Shown here piece by piece: positions 23,242 to 30,534 of a stretch of DNA of 44,191 nt. A program made the translations under genes and the position numbers. Under the pieces are notes generated by a model. That model was not told the origin of the DNA and did not search any database. It saw nothing but the letters and a program-made list of their open reading frames with translations. Numbering within the stretch: the stretch's first letter is position 1; the number at the start of each line of letters is the position of its first letter. The stretch comes from Terripilifer ovatus (GTDB lineage: Bacteria; Pseudomonadota; Alphaproteobacteria; Rhizobiales; Beijerinckiaceae), in contig JARHVB010000033.1 of assembly GCA_029222685.1 (NCBI GenBank), forward strand, positions 1 to 44,191, written 5' to 3'.

Positions 23242-23483
23242 CGTAACCACCATGGTTTGCCGCCCAATGAAGAAACGATCGTAACGGAACTGGATTTCCG
23301 CCGGCTTAATAGGAAGCGCGGGATTTCACGGCTGCGGCATATTGCCCGCTATCGGCCGTTCACGCTGCCGGGCCGGGCAGCCGCGCGTTGGCTCCAAAAG
23401 GCGCTTCGCATCCGGGCAGGAGGGGCGTATCAAGCCGCAGACTGCTAAATGGGGCGCGGGGGCGTGCCTGAGGTAAAGAGCGC

Positions 23484-24230
23484 ATGACCGACAAGTCTCC
23501 AACTCACACGTCTTCACGGCCGGCGGTGGAAACCGGCTTTCCCGCCAGCCTGGAAAGCGGATACCGGGCCTTTCTCGGCGGCCGGTTCGGGGCCGAGCAG
23601 ACGCGATTCCGCGAACTGGCGGAAGGCGGCCAGAACCCGCGGGTGATGCTGGTCGGCTGTTGCGATTCGCGCGTTTCGCCGGAGGTGATCTTCGATGCGC
23701 GGCCGGGCGAAATCTTCGTCGTGCGCAATGTCGCCAACCTGGTGCCGCCCTATGCGCCCAACGACGATTATCACGGCACTTCAGCGGCGCTGGAGTTCGG
23801 CATCATGGGCCTGCGGGTCGAGCATATCGTCGTCATGGGCCATGCCCAGTGCGGCGGCATCAAGGCCTATGTCGAGAATGAGCTCGATCCCTATGCGCGG
23901 CCGCTGTCGCCGGGCGATTTCATCGGCAAATGGATCCGCCTCATCGCGCCGGCTTTCGAGGCGGCGGGGCAGCCGCCGGCCGACGCCGACATCGGCCAGC
24001 TCGGCGGCTTCCTGGAGAAGCTGGGGCTGGAATCGATCAAGCAGTCGCTCGCCAACCTGCGCACCTTCCCCTGCGTGCAGACGCTCGAACAGCGCGGCCT
24101 GCTGCGCCTGCACGGCGCCTATTTCGGCGTCATGGACGGGCGGCTGCTAACCTATGTGGAAGCCGAAGACAGGTTTGTGCCGATCGCCGCGAAAGAGCAT
24201 GCGGCGGCACTGGCAGAGCCCAGGTTTTAG
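23484..24230 (+). CDS. Beta-class carbonic anhydrase
   Basis: 248 residues, cytoplasmic. Zinc ligands Cys59 (GCCDSR), His120 and Cys123 (GHAQCGG), with the Asp61-Arg63 pair of the active site. It interconverts CO2 and bicarbonate, supplying bicarbonate to carboxylases. Length is within the usual range (200-250). The start at 23484 has GAGG about 11 nt upstream (gcctgaggtaaag). It is divergent from the hypothetical at 22780-23241 and followed by the luciferase-like gene on the same strand after a 96-nt gap. Confidence 0.92.
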   Translation: MTDKSPTHTSSRPAVETGFPASLESGYRAFLGGRFGAEQTRFRELAEGGQNPRVMLVGCCDSRVSPEVIFDARPGEIFVVRNVANLVPPYAPNDDYHGTSAALEFGIMGLRVEHIVVMGHAQCGGIKAYVENELDPYARPLSPGDFIGKWIRLIAPAFEAAGQPPADADIGQLGGFLEKLGLESIKQSLANLRTFPCVQTLEQRGLLRLHGAYFGVMDGRLLTYVEAEDRFVPIAAKEHAAALAEPRF

Positions 24231-24287
24231 CGAAACGCCGGGTTTTCCTTTTGCGGATCGTGCCTATGTGGTCATGATCACCTTTGT

Positions 24288-24307
24288 GCATGATCCTGGG
24301 ATCATGC
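24288..24307. promoter_or_regulatory. Perfect 20-bp palindrome upstream of the luciferase-like gene
   Basis: GCATGATCC-TG-GGATCATGC, arms of 9 bp without mismatch, 19 nt before the ATG at 24327. A related CATGATCA lies at 24273. Position and symmetry fit an operator for a dimeric repressor or a leader hairpin; no regulator gene is adjacent. Confidence 0.45.
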
Positions 24308-24326
24308 CGCATCTGGAGCACTCGCG

Positions 24327-25367
24327 ATGGCGCCGCTTTCGGTTCTCGACCTGTCGTTCGTGACGACGCAGACGCCGCCCTCGCAGGCGCTGGCCAATAC
24401 GATCGACCTGGCAAAACTGGTCGACCGGCTCGGCTACAAGCGGTTCTGGCTGGCCGAACACCACAGCCTGCCGTCGGTCGCCTCGCCCGCGCCGGAGATC
24501 ATGATCGGCCAGATCGGCGCCGTGACGCAGACCATCCGCGTCGGCTCCGGCGGCGTCATGCTCACCAATCACGCGCCGCTGATGGTGGCCGAGCGCTTCA
24601 AGATGCTGGAGGCCTTGTTTCCCGGCCGCATTGATCTCGGCCTCGGCCGCGCGCCCGGCACCGACCAGGTGACGGCCTTCGCCCTGCGCCGCAAGATGGA
24701 AGAACGCCAGGGCGACGATTTTCTCGAACGCCTGCAGGAATTGATGCTGTGGGAGAGCCGCGCCTTTCCCGAAGGCCATCCGTTCAACAAGATCACCGTC
24801 ATGCCCAACGACGTGCCGATGCCGCCGCTTTGGCTGCTGGGTTCGAGCGACTATAGCGCCCAGCTCGCGGCGCAGATCGGCGTTGGTTATTCCTTCGCCT
24901 CGCACTTCTCCGATTTCGATGCGATGGGGCCGATGCGGGCCTATCGCGAGCTGTTCCGTCCTTCGGATGCGCTCGAGAAACCCTATGCGATCATCGCGCT
25001 CGCTTCCGTCGTCGCCGAGACCGATGAAGAGGCGAACTATCTCGCCGGCACCTACGACCTCAACTGGATCCGCCGGGCGCGCGGCGAGATGAAGCCGCTG
25101 GCAAGTCCGGAAGAGGCGCAGGCCTATCCGTGGAGCGATGCCGAGCGCGCCTATGTGGCGCGCAAGCGGGCGCGGCTGTTCGCAGGTTCGGCGAAGACGG
25201 TGGCGAAGCGCATTGCCAGCTTCGTCGAGGAAACGCAGGCGGACGAAGTGATGGTGACGTCGTCGATCTTCGATCACGCCCGGCGCAAAAGGTCTTATGA
25301 ATTGCTGATGGCGGAGTGGAACGCACTGTCGCCGGCAAGGCCGGTTGCCGCGGCCGCCGAGGGCTAG
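24327..25367 (+). CDS. LLM-class flavin-dependent oxidoreductase (MsnO8-like)
   Basis: 346 residues of the luciferase-like monooxygenase fold: LSVLDLSFVTT at the N-terminus, YKRFWLAEHHSLP, IRVGSGGVMLTNHAPLMVAERF and DLGLGRAPGTD, characteristic of the MsnO8 subgroup. These enzymes use FMNH2 and oxygen; the substrate is unknown. GGAG lies upstream of the ATG. The stop codon TAG (25365-25367) is part of the palindromic element that starts at 25364, so the C-terminus was probably set by insertion of that element or the element marks the gene's natural end. Confidence 0.9.
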   Translation: MAPLSVLDLSFVTTQTPPSQALANTIDLAKLVDRLGYKRFWLAEHHSLPSVASPAPEIMIGQIGAVTQTIRVGSGGVMLTNHAPLMVAERFKMLEALFPGRIDLGLGRAPGTDQVTAFALRRKMEERQGDDFLERLQELMLWESRAFPEGHPFNKITVMPNDVPMPPLWLLGSSDYSAQLAAQIGVGYSFASHFSDFDAMGPMRAYRELFRPSDALEKPYAIIALASVVAETDEEANYLAGTYDLNWIRRARGEMKPLASPEEAQAYPWSDAERAYVARKRARLFAGSAKTVAKRIASFVEETQADEVMVTSSIFDHARRKRSYELLMAEWNALSPARPVAAAAEG

Positions 25368-25465
25368 AGCTTTTTCGGTTCTGATGGAATCAGAACCGAG
25401 CTCTAGGTTTTTGTTTTGACGCATTTCACGCGAACCGGCATCCACTTCGCTCGAAAATGCTCTAG
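25364..25465 (-). repeat. ~102-bp palindromic intergenic element, copy 1
   Basis: It starts and ends with CTAG. It holds a perfect 10-bp hairpin (CGGTTCTGAT-GGA-ATCAGAACCG). Copy 2 at 30397-30502 is the same sequence in opposite orientation with about two base changes and a 4-nt length difference. Both convergent flanking genes (stops at 25367 and 25462) use TAG codons inside its ends. This family is widespread in Hyphomicrobiales. Confidence 0.92.
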
Positions 25466-26256
25466 TGCAACATCGCCAACCCTTCGCGGCCGGCGATGAA
25501 CAGGCCCGTCGCGATGACGATCGCGGCGAAAATGGCTGAGAGCGTCCGCTTGCGACCGGCGAGCGATGCGCTGGCCCGAGACCCCAGGAATGCGCCGCCG
25601 ACCCCACCGGCGACGATCAGCGCCGCCAGCGGCCAGTCGACGAGGCCGGAGACGGCATAGTTTGCCGCCGTGGTCAGGCCGAAGGCGCTGACGGCGACGA
25701 GCGACGTGCCGATGGCGAGCGACAGCGGCATGGCGGTTGCCAGGATAAGGCCCGGCACGATCAGAAAGCCGCCGCCGATGCCGAAGAAACCCGACAGCAG
25801 CCCGACGCCCAGGCCTGCCGCCAGCAGGCGGGGGACAAGGCTGGGGGCGACCACCGCGGTCAGGCGAACGTCGGGATCGGCATTGGCTTCATTGCGCAGG
25901 AACATCGAGATGCCGATGCCTACCATCAGCACGCCGAACAACAGCAGCAGCAGATGCCCGTCGACCAGCTTGCCCAGCGACGAGCCGATGATAGCGCCGA
26001 TAATGCCCCCGCCGGTGAAGACAGCGGCGCAAGGCCAGCGTACATTGCCCGTGCGGGCATGAGCGCTCAGGCTGGCAAGCGCGTTGAGCGCCACGGCAAT
26101 GGCGCTGGTGCCGACCGCCTGATGCACATCGGTGACCCCGACGACATAGACGAGCAGCGGCAGCGCCAGTATGGAGCCACCACCACCGATGAGTCCCAGA
26201 ACACCGCCGACGAGGCCACCAGAAAAGAGAGCGAAAAGCGCGATCTGCGCGGTCAT
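25462..26256 (-). CDS. TauE/SafE-family sulfite/sulfonate exporter
   Basis: 264 residues from ATG 26256, with about eight TM segments and the family's opening FSGGLVGGVLGLIGGGGSILALPLLVYVVG and its repeat FFGIGGGFLIVPGLIL. The start at 26256 has GAGG 8 nt upstream; a frame to 26325 would run through the operator. It is divergent from the persulfide-dioxygenase-like gene around a 39-bp palindrome. In BigR-type operons such an exporter removes sulfite made by sulfide or persulfide oxidation, and this fits the context here. Its stop codon lies in the repeat element at 25364-25465. Confidence 0.9.
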   Translation of the reverse strand: MTAQIALFALFSGGLVGGVLGLIGGGGSILALPLLVYVVGVTDVHQAVGTSAIAVALNALASLSAHARTGNVRWPCAAVFTGGGIIGAIIGSSLGKLVDGHLLLLLFGVLMVGIGISMFLRNEANADPDVRLTAVVAPSLVPRLLAAGLGVGLLSGFFGIGGGFLIVPGLILATAMPLSLAIGTSLVAVSAFGLTTAANYAVSGLVDWPLAALIVAGGVGGAFLGSRASASLAGRKRTLSAIFAAIVIATGLFIAGREGLAMLH

Positions 26257-26267
26257 GACTGACCTCA

Positions 26268-26306
26268 ATACATTAGATATTGCTAATTTAGCAATTTCTA
26301 ATGTAT
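26268..26306. promoter_or_regulatory. 39-bp near-perfect palindrome: BigR/SqrR-type operator
   Basis: ATACATTAGATATTGCTAA - T - TTAGCAATTTCTAATGTAT: 19-bp arms with one mismatch. It lies between the divergent exporter and Blh genes and overlaps a plausible blh promoter (TTGCTA at 26280-26285, TATAGT at 26304-26309). Long AT-rich inverted repeats of this kind at blh promoters are bound by the persulfide-sensing ArsR-family repressor BigR. The repressor gene is not in the window. Confidence 0.78.
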
Positions 26307-26336
26307 AGTCAACCATCGAATGCAACGGAGCGTGCC

Positions 26337-27230
26337 ATGGCCCAGACTCTCAAAGCGGAAATCGAGGCTTTCTTCGACGAACCGACCCATACGGTCAGCT
26401 ATCTCGTCTGGGACAAGGCCACGCGCCACGGCGCGATCATCGATCCGGTGCTCGATTACGATCACAGCGCCGGCGAAGTCGACAATCGTTCGGTCGATGC
26501 CATTCTGGCACGCGCCGGCGTCCTCGGCCTGACGCTCGAGTGGGTGCTGGAAACCCACGCCCATGCGGATCATCTCTCGGGCGCGCCCTATATCCGCGCC
26601 CGGACCGGCGCCAAGGTCGGCATCGGCGAACATATCCGCGATGTGCAGCGCATTTTCCGGCCGATTTTCAACCTGCCCGACCTGAAGACCGATGGCAGCG
26701 ATTTCGATCATCTGTTCGCCGACGGCGAACGGTTCCAGATCGGCTCGCTGGGCGTCGAGGTGATCCATACGCCGGGCCATACGCCCGCCTGCGTCAGCTA
26801 TCGCATCGGCGATGCGGTGTTCGTCGGCGACACCCTGTTCATGCCGGACTACGGCACGGCGCGGGCCGATTTTCCCGGCGGCGACGCACGGCAACTGTTC
26901 CGCTCGATTCACAAGCTGCTGGCCCTGCCGCCGCACACGCGCCTGTTCATGTGCCACGACTACAAGGCGCCGGGACGCGACGTCTTTGCCTGGGAGACGA
27001 CGGTCGAGGCCGAGCGCCAGGCCAATGTGCATGTGCGCGAAGGCATCAGCGAGGACGACTTCGTCGCCATGCGCGAAAAGCGCGACAGCACTTTGAGCGC
27101 GCCGACCCTGCTGCTGCCCTCGATCCAGGTGAACATCCGCGCCGGAAAATTCCCGCCGGCCGAGCACAACGGCGTGCGCTATCTGCAGATTCCGGTGACG
27201 GCGAAACATGCGGGTGCGATCGGACCGTGA
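26337..27230 (+). CDS. blh: Blh: ETHE1-like metallo-beta-lactamase, persulfide dioxygenase-like
   Basis: 297 residues from ATG 26337 (CGGAG upstream). The metallo-beta-lactamase motif is ETHAHADHLSGA (H74, H76, D78, H79), with later metal ligands in HTPGHTPAC and FVGDTLF. Length and the SYLVWDKATRHGAIIDPVLDYD opening match Blh/ETHE1 proteins, which oxidise glutathione persulfide to sulfite. With the divergent sulfite exporter and the BigR-type palindrome this forms a compact sulfide-detoxification locus. No rhodanese domain is fused here, and no BigR gene is visible, unlike the classical operon. Confidence 0.88.
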   Translation: MAQTLKAEIEAFFDEPTHTVSYLVWDKATRHGAIIDPVLDYDHSAGEVDNRSVDAILARAGVLGLTLEWVLETHAHADHLSGAPYIRARTGAKVGIGEHIRDVQRIFRPIFNLPDLKTDGSDFDHLFADGERFQIGSLGVEVIHTPGHTPACVSYRIGDAVFVGDTLFMPDYGTARADFPGGDARQLFRSIHKLLALPPHTRLFMCHDYKAPGRDVFAWETTVEAERQANVHVREGISEDDFVAMREKRDSTLSAPTLLLPSIQVNIRAGKFPPAEHNGVRYLQIPVTAKHAGAIGP

Positions 27231-27234
27231 GGAT

Positions 27235-27426
27235 ATGAAACGGTCTTTGAAAAGGACTCCGATTTTAAGTGTTCAAGGTAATCGCGACCGGCGTGCGCTG
27301 AACAGGTCCGGCGTCACTATCCCTGCCAAGGATTGGAAATCGTTCCAGGTGTGGATCGAACTTCCCGCGAAGCCGATCTCGGCGCTTCAGGAACTCGTGC
27401 GCAAGATGCCTTCTTGGGAGCGTTGA
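27235..27426 (+). pseudogene. Truncated DUF1778/TacA-like antitoxin
   Basis: 63 residues from ATG 27235. The last part, IPAKDWKSFQVWIELPAKPISALQELVRKMPSWER, resembles the C-terminal toxin-binding tail of DUF1778 (TacA) antitoxins, where a DW-F-x-x-x-L-x-x-P-x-x-P-x-x-x-L pattern is typical. The N-terminal ribbon-helix-helix domain is missing and no acetyltransferase toxin follows, so it looks like a remnant. It starts 4 nt after the blh stop. The family call rests on pattern memory only. Confidence 0.4.
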
Positions 27427-27879
27427 AAACAGCGGAGCATTTTGCTGCTGCTGCCTCGGTGTCATTCCCGCCAAGCGAAGCGCAGAGCGGGAATCCAGCA
27501 GCAACGGGACGGCCTAATTTCCCGCTCGCCCGCGATGCGCTATGGCATTCACACATCTCCGACTGGCATCCGATGCGCTGAATCGTCAGGTCTGGATCCC
27601 CGCTCGCGCCTGCGGCGCGTCGGGGATGACAGGAGCCGCAATGTCATTCCCGACGCGCGAAGCGCGAGCGGGAAACCAGACGTCGAAGCCGCATCAATGC
27701 CCATCGAAAGACGAATTCTTTTCAAAGCGTCGTTTTGTGTCCCGCGCTTATCGCGCTCGTCATGGAGGGCCATCCTGAGCGACCGATCCCGATTCGGTTT
27801 CCAGGATGTGTGAATCCGATAGCGGCTGCGCAGGCGTCGGGAATGACATCGCGTGTAATCAAGGAGGAAACGGGTGGCC
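27427..27879. repeat. Array of degenerate palindromic repeats
   Basis: No gene. Several copies of one palindromic element: 27460-27500; a pair in opposite orientation at 27590-27631 and 27642-27681 (arms ~40 bp, few mismatches); and a remnant at 27829-27848. Each carries a variant of tgtcattcccgacgcgc and gcgggaatccag. Such elements often act as bidirectional transcription ends between convergent genes, as here between 27235-27426 and trmD. Confidence 0.8.
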
Positions 27880-28563
27880 TTATTTCTTCATCCCCAAATC
27901 CGGCCGCCGCTCCTTCGTCAACCGCTCCGCCTCTTCCCTGCGCCACTTGGCGATCTTGGCGTGGTCGCCGTTCAGCAGCACGTCGGGGATGGCGTGGCCT
28001 TCCCAGTCGCGCGGCCTCGTGTATTGCGGATATTCGAGCAGGCCGTTCTCAAAACTTTCCTCGCTGCCTGAATCGAACTTGCCCATGACGCCGGGAATGA
28101 GGCGCACGCAGGCGTCGATGAGCACCATGGCGGCGATTTCGCCGCCCGACAGCACGTAATCGCCGATCGAGATTTCCTCGAGATGACGCGCCGCGATGAC
28201 CCGTTCGTCGACGCCCTCGAAACGGCCGCAGACGACGATGGCGCCATCACCCGCAACAAGTTCGCGCACGCGCGCCTGCGTCAGCGGCCGTCCGCGCGGC
28301 GACATCAGCAGGCGGGGCCGTGGGTCATCTGCGGCAATGCCGGCATCGAGCGCGGCGGCGAGCACGTCGGCGCGGATGACCATGCCGGGTCCGCCGCCGG
28401 CCGGCGTGTCGTCGACGGCGCGGTGCCTGCCGAGGCCGTGGTCGCGGATGTTGCGCGTCTCCAGCGCCCACAGGCCGCGCGCCAGCGCATCGCCCGCAAG
28501 CGATGTGCCGAGAGGGCCGGGAAACATCTCCGGCATGAGGGTGAAGATGGTAGCGCGAAACAT
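27880..28563 (-). CDS. trmD: tRNA (guanine-37-N1)-methyltransferase
   Basis: 227 residues from ATG 28563 ([19 protein letters not shown]). TrmD hallmarks: [13 protein letters not shown], the SAM-knot segments [22 protein letters not shown] and [20 protein letters not shown], and the C-terminal [19 protein letters not shown] with the catalytic Asp. It methylates G37 of tRNAs reading CNN codons and prevents +1 frameshifting. Its usual partners rpsP, rimM and rplS are not adjacent here. A five-residue longer start (28578) is possible but less like the family. Confidence 0.95.
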   Translation of the reverse strand: MFRATIFTLMPEMFPGPLGTSLAGDALARGLWALETRNIRDHGLGRHRAVDDTPAGGGPGMVIRADVLAAALDAGIAADDPRPRLLMSPRGRPLTQARVRELVAGDGAIVVCGRFEGVDERVIAARHLEEISIGDYVLSGGEIAAMVLIDACVRLIPGVMGKFDSGSEESFENGLLEYPQYTRPRDWEGHAIPDVLLNGDHAKIAKWRREEAERLTKERRPDLGMKK

Positions 28564-28595
28564 GGGTGCCTCTACCACGATCTCCGCGTGCGTCG

Positions 28596-29489
28596 CTATT
28601 CCAGCCTGGTCTCTCTGGTTTTCAGCGCATCGGCGAGGCGCATCCTCGCGCTGCCGGGCTGCAGCGGCTTCTGCTGGCTCTCGTGCGGCGCCCAGCCCGA
28701 CAGCCAGACCAGTTCGAAGCTGGCACGGATGCGGCCGTCCGCATCGGCGAAACGCTCCTGGTAGATTTCCGCGGCGCGGATGAAGACGGCGCGGCGGGTC
28801 GGGTGCTTCAGGCGCTGGGTCAGGGCATTGGCGGCGCCCATGGCGCGCAGGTCTTGCATCAGCGCGAAGATGTGGGGATAGCGGACGGTCAGCGTGTCGG
28901 TATCGGTGACGGGCAAGGCGAAGCCGGCCCGCTGCAGCAGCGCGCCGAGGTCGCGAATGTCGGCGAAGGGGGCCACGCGCGGGCTAGCGCCGCCGGCGAT
29001 TTCCTCTTCGGCCTCCGCCAGGGCGGCGCGCAGTTCGGTGAGCGTCTGGCCGCCGGCCATGCAGGCGAGAAACAGCCCGTCGGGGGCAAGCGCGCGGCGG
29101 ATCTGGATGAGGGTTCCCGGCAGGTCGTTGACCCATTGCAGGGCCAGCGCCGAGACGGCGAGATCGAAGCTTGCCGGGGCGAAGGGCAGGGCTTCGGCGT
29201 CGCAAACCAGAGTCTCGAAGCGGCCGGAACCGGCGGTTTCGGCAATCGGCGCGGCACGGACAACGTGGCGTTCGGGATTCCGCGACAGCAGGTCGGCCAG
29301 TTGCGGGCCAGGCGTGCCGAGATCGAGCGCGCGCGGAAACGGTCGCAGAATGGCGTCGAGCCGGTCGGAAAAATCCTCCACCGCCCGCTCCAGCAGAAAG
29401 GCGGCGGGTCCCTGCTGCAGGGCCCGGCGCAGCCGCGCCACGACCAGCGGACGATCGAAAATCTGCGGAGGTTGCGGGGCGGTGTTCAT
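28596..29489 (-). CDS. NDUFAF5/BioC-like SAM-dependent methyltransferase
   Basis: 297 residues. It opens with [17 protein letters not shown], then a class I methyltransferase core: [15 protein letters not shown] (motif I, degenerate GxGxG), [30 protein letters not shown] and [10 protein letters not shown]. This arrangement is that of NDUFAF5, a complex I assembly factor that hydroxylates an Arg of the NDUFS7-type subunit; bacterial homologues are often annotated BioC-like. In alphaproteobacteria it normally lies divergent from comF, as here (84 nt apart). Whether it acts on complex I in this organism is inference. Confidence 0.82.
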   Translation of the reverse strand: MNTAPQPPQIFDRPLVVARLRRALQQGPAAFLLERAVEDFSDRLDAILRPFPRALDLGTPGPQLADLLSRNPERHVVRAAPIAETAGSGRFETLVCDAEALPFAPASFDLAVSALALQWVNDLPGTLIQIRRALAPDGLFLACMAGGQTLTELRAALAEAEEEIAGGASPRVAPFADIRDLGALLQRAGFALPVTDTDTLTVRYPHIFALMQDLRAMGAANALTQRLKHPTRRAVFIRAAEIYQERFADADGRIRASFELVWLSGWAPHESQQKPLQPGSARMRLADALKTRETRLE

Positions 29490-29572
29490 GCCGCCTTATC
29501 GCGCCGCACGCCTGGCAAGTCACGCAGCAAAAGGGATTGGCCTCGCTGGCCGCTGCCGGTTACGCTAGCCGC

Positions 29573-30400
29573 ATGTGGACGCCGGAAATCACACCGACCG
29601 ATCCGGAAAATAGCCTGCCGGCGCGCTTGCCCGAGGTGGGGGACAAGCCGCGGGACGGCTTCGCTTTGCTGCACGCCATATTGCAAAATGCTGCGCAGCA
29701 AGTGCTTGATATCGTTTATCCGCCGTCCTGCGTCGCCTGCCTTGCTGCAGTGCAGCAAAGCGCAGCATTGTGCACCACCTGCTGGTCGACCATGCCGTTC
29801 ATCGAGCGGCCGTTCTGCGAGCGGCTGGGGACGCCGTTCACGCATGATCTGGGTCCCGGCCTGGTTTCGCCCGAGGCCATCGCCAATCCGCCGGTCTATG
29901 GCCGGGCGCGGGCGGTGGCGCGATTCGAGGACGGGCCGGCGCGCCAGCTTGTGCATCGGCTTAAATACGGCGACCGGGCCGAGTTGGCGGCGCCCATGGG
30001 CCGATGGATGACGCGCGCCGCGGCGGAACTGCTGCCCGACGCCGATCTGCTCGTGCCGGTGCCGCTGCACCGGCGCCGGCTGTTCCAGCGCCGCTTCAAC
30101 CAGGCGGCGGTGCTGGCGCAGACGATTTCAAGGCTCAGCGGCGTGCCGAGCGATCCGCTGGTGCTGCGCCGGGTGCGGCCGACTTCGCCGCAGGTCGGCC
30201 TCACCCGGGCGCAGCGCGCCGACAATGTGCAGGGCGCCTTCCGTGTTTCGCCGGAGGACCGGCCGAAAATTGATGGCCGGAAGGTCGTTCTCGTCGACGA
30301 TGTGATGACATCGGGCGCCACCGCCAATGCGGCATCGCGCGTGCTGCTGCGGGCCGGTGCGGCCAGCGTCGACGTGGTGGTCTTCGCCAGGGTCGTCTAG
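29573..30400 (+). CDS. comF: ComF-family phosphoribosyltransferase-like protein
   Basis: 275 residues from ATG 29573. An N-terminal zinc-ribbon-like part (PPSCVACL... CTTCW, four Cys) is followed by a PRTase fold: LKYGDRAELAAPMG, VPVPLHRRRLFQRRFNQ and the PRPP loop VVLVDDVMTSGAT. ComF proteins are linked to DNA uptake and to DNA-protection functions; the biochemical reaction is not defined. The stop codon TAG (30398-30400) lies in the palindromic element 30397-30502. The gene is usually followed by grxC in alphaproteobacteria; here a membrane protein gene on the opposite strand intervenes. Confidence 0.9.
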   Translation: MWTPEITPTDPENSLPARLPEVGDKPRDGFALLHAILQNAAQQVLDIVYPPSCVACLAAVQQSAALCTTCWSTMPFIERPFCERLGTPFTHDLGPGLVSPEAIANPPVYGRARAVARFEDGPARQLVHRLKYGDRAELAAPMGRWMTRAAAELLPDADLLVPVPLHRRRLFQRRFNQAAVLAQTISRLSGVPSDPLVLRRVRPTSPQVGLTRAQRADNVQGAFRVSPEDRPKIDGRKVVLVDDVMTSGATANAASRVLLRAGAASVDVVVFARVV

Positions 30401-30502
30401 AGCATTTTCGAGCGAAGTGGTCGCCGGTTCGCGTGAAGAAAATGCGTCAAAACAAAAACCTAGAGCTCGGTTCTGATTCCATCAGAACCGAAAAAGCTCT
30501 AG
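30397..30502 (+). repeat. ~106-bp palindromic intergenic element, copy 2
   Basis: Opposite orientation to copy 1 (25364-25465) and nearly identical to it. It starts with CTAG, which provides the comF stop, and ends with CTAG. It contains the same perfect hairpin CGGTTCTGAT-TCC-ATCAGAACCG and AAAACAAAAACC segment. It lies between convergent genes and likely acts as a two-way terminator. Confidence 0.92.
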
Positions 30503-30534
30503 CGGCGAGCGGACGAGGCTCGCCGCCGCTTTGC

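Noticed and set aside
27427..27879. CRISPR array
   Set aside because: The repeats are palindromic, of unequal length and spacing, in mixed orientation, and there are no cas genes. They are dispersed intergenic palindromes.
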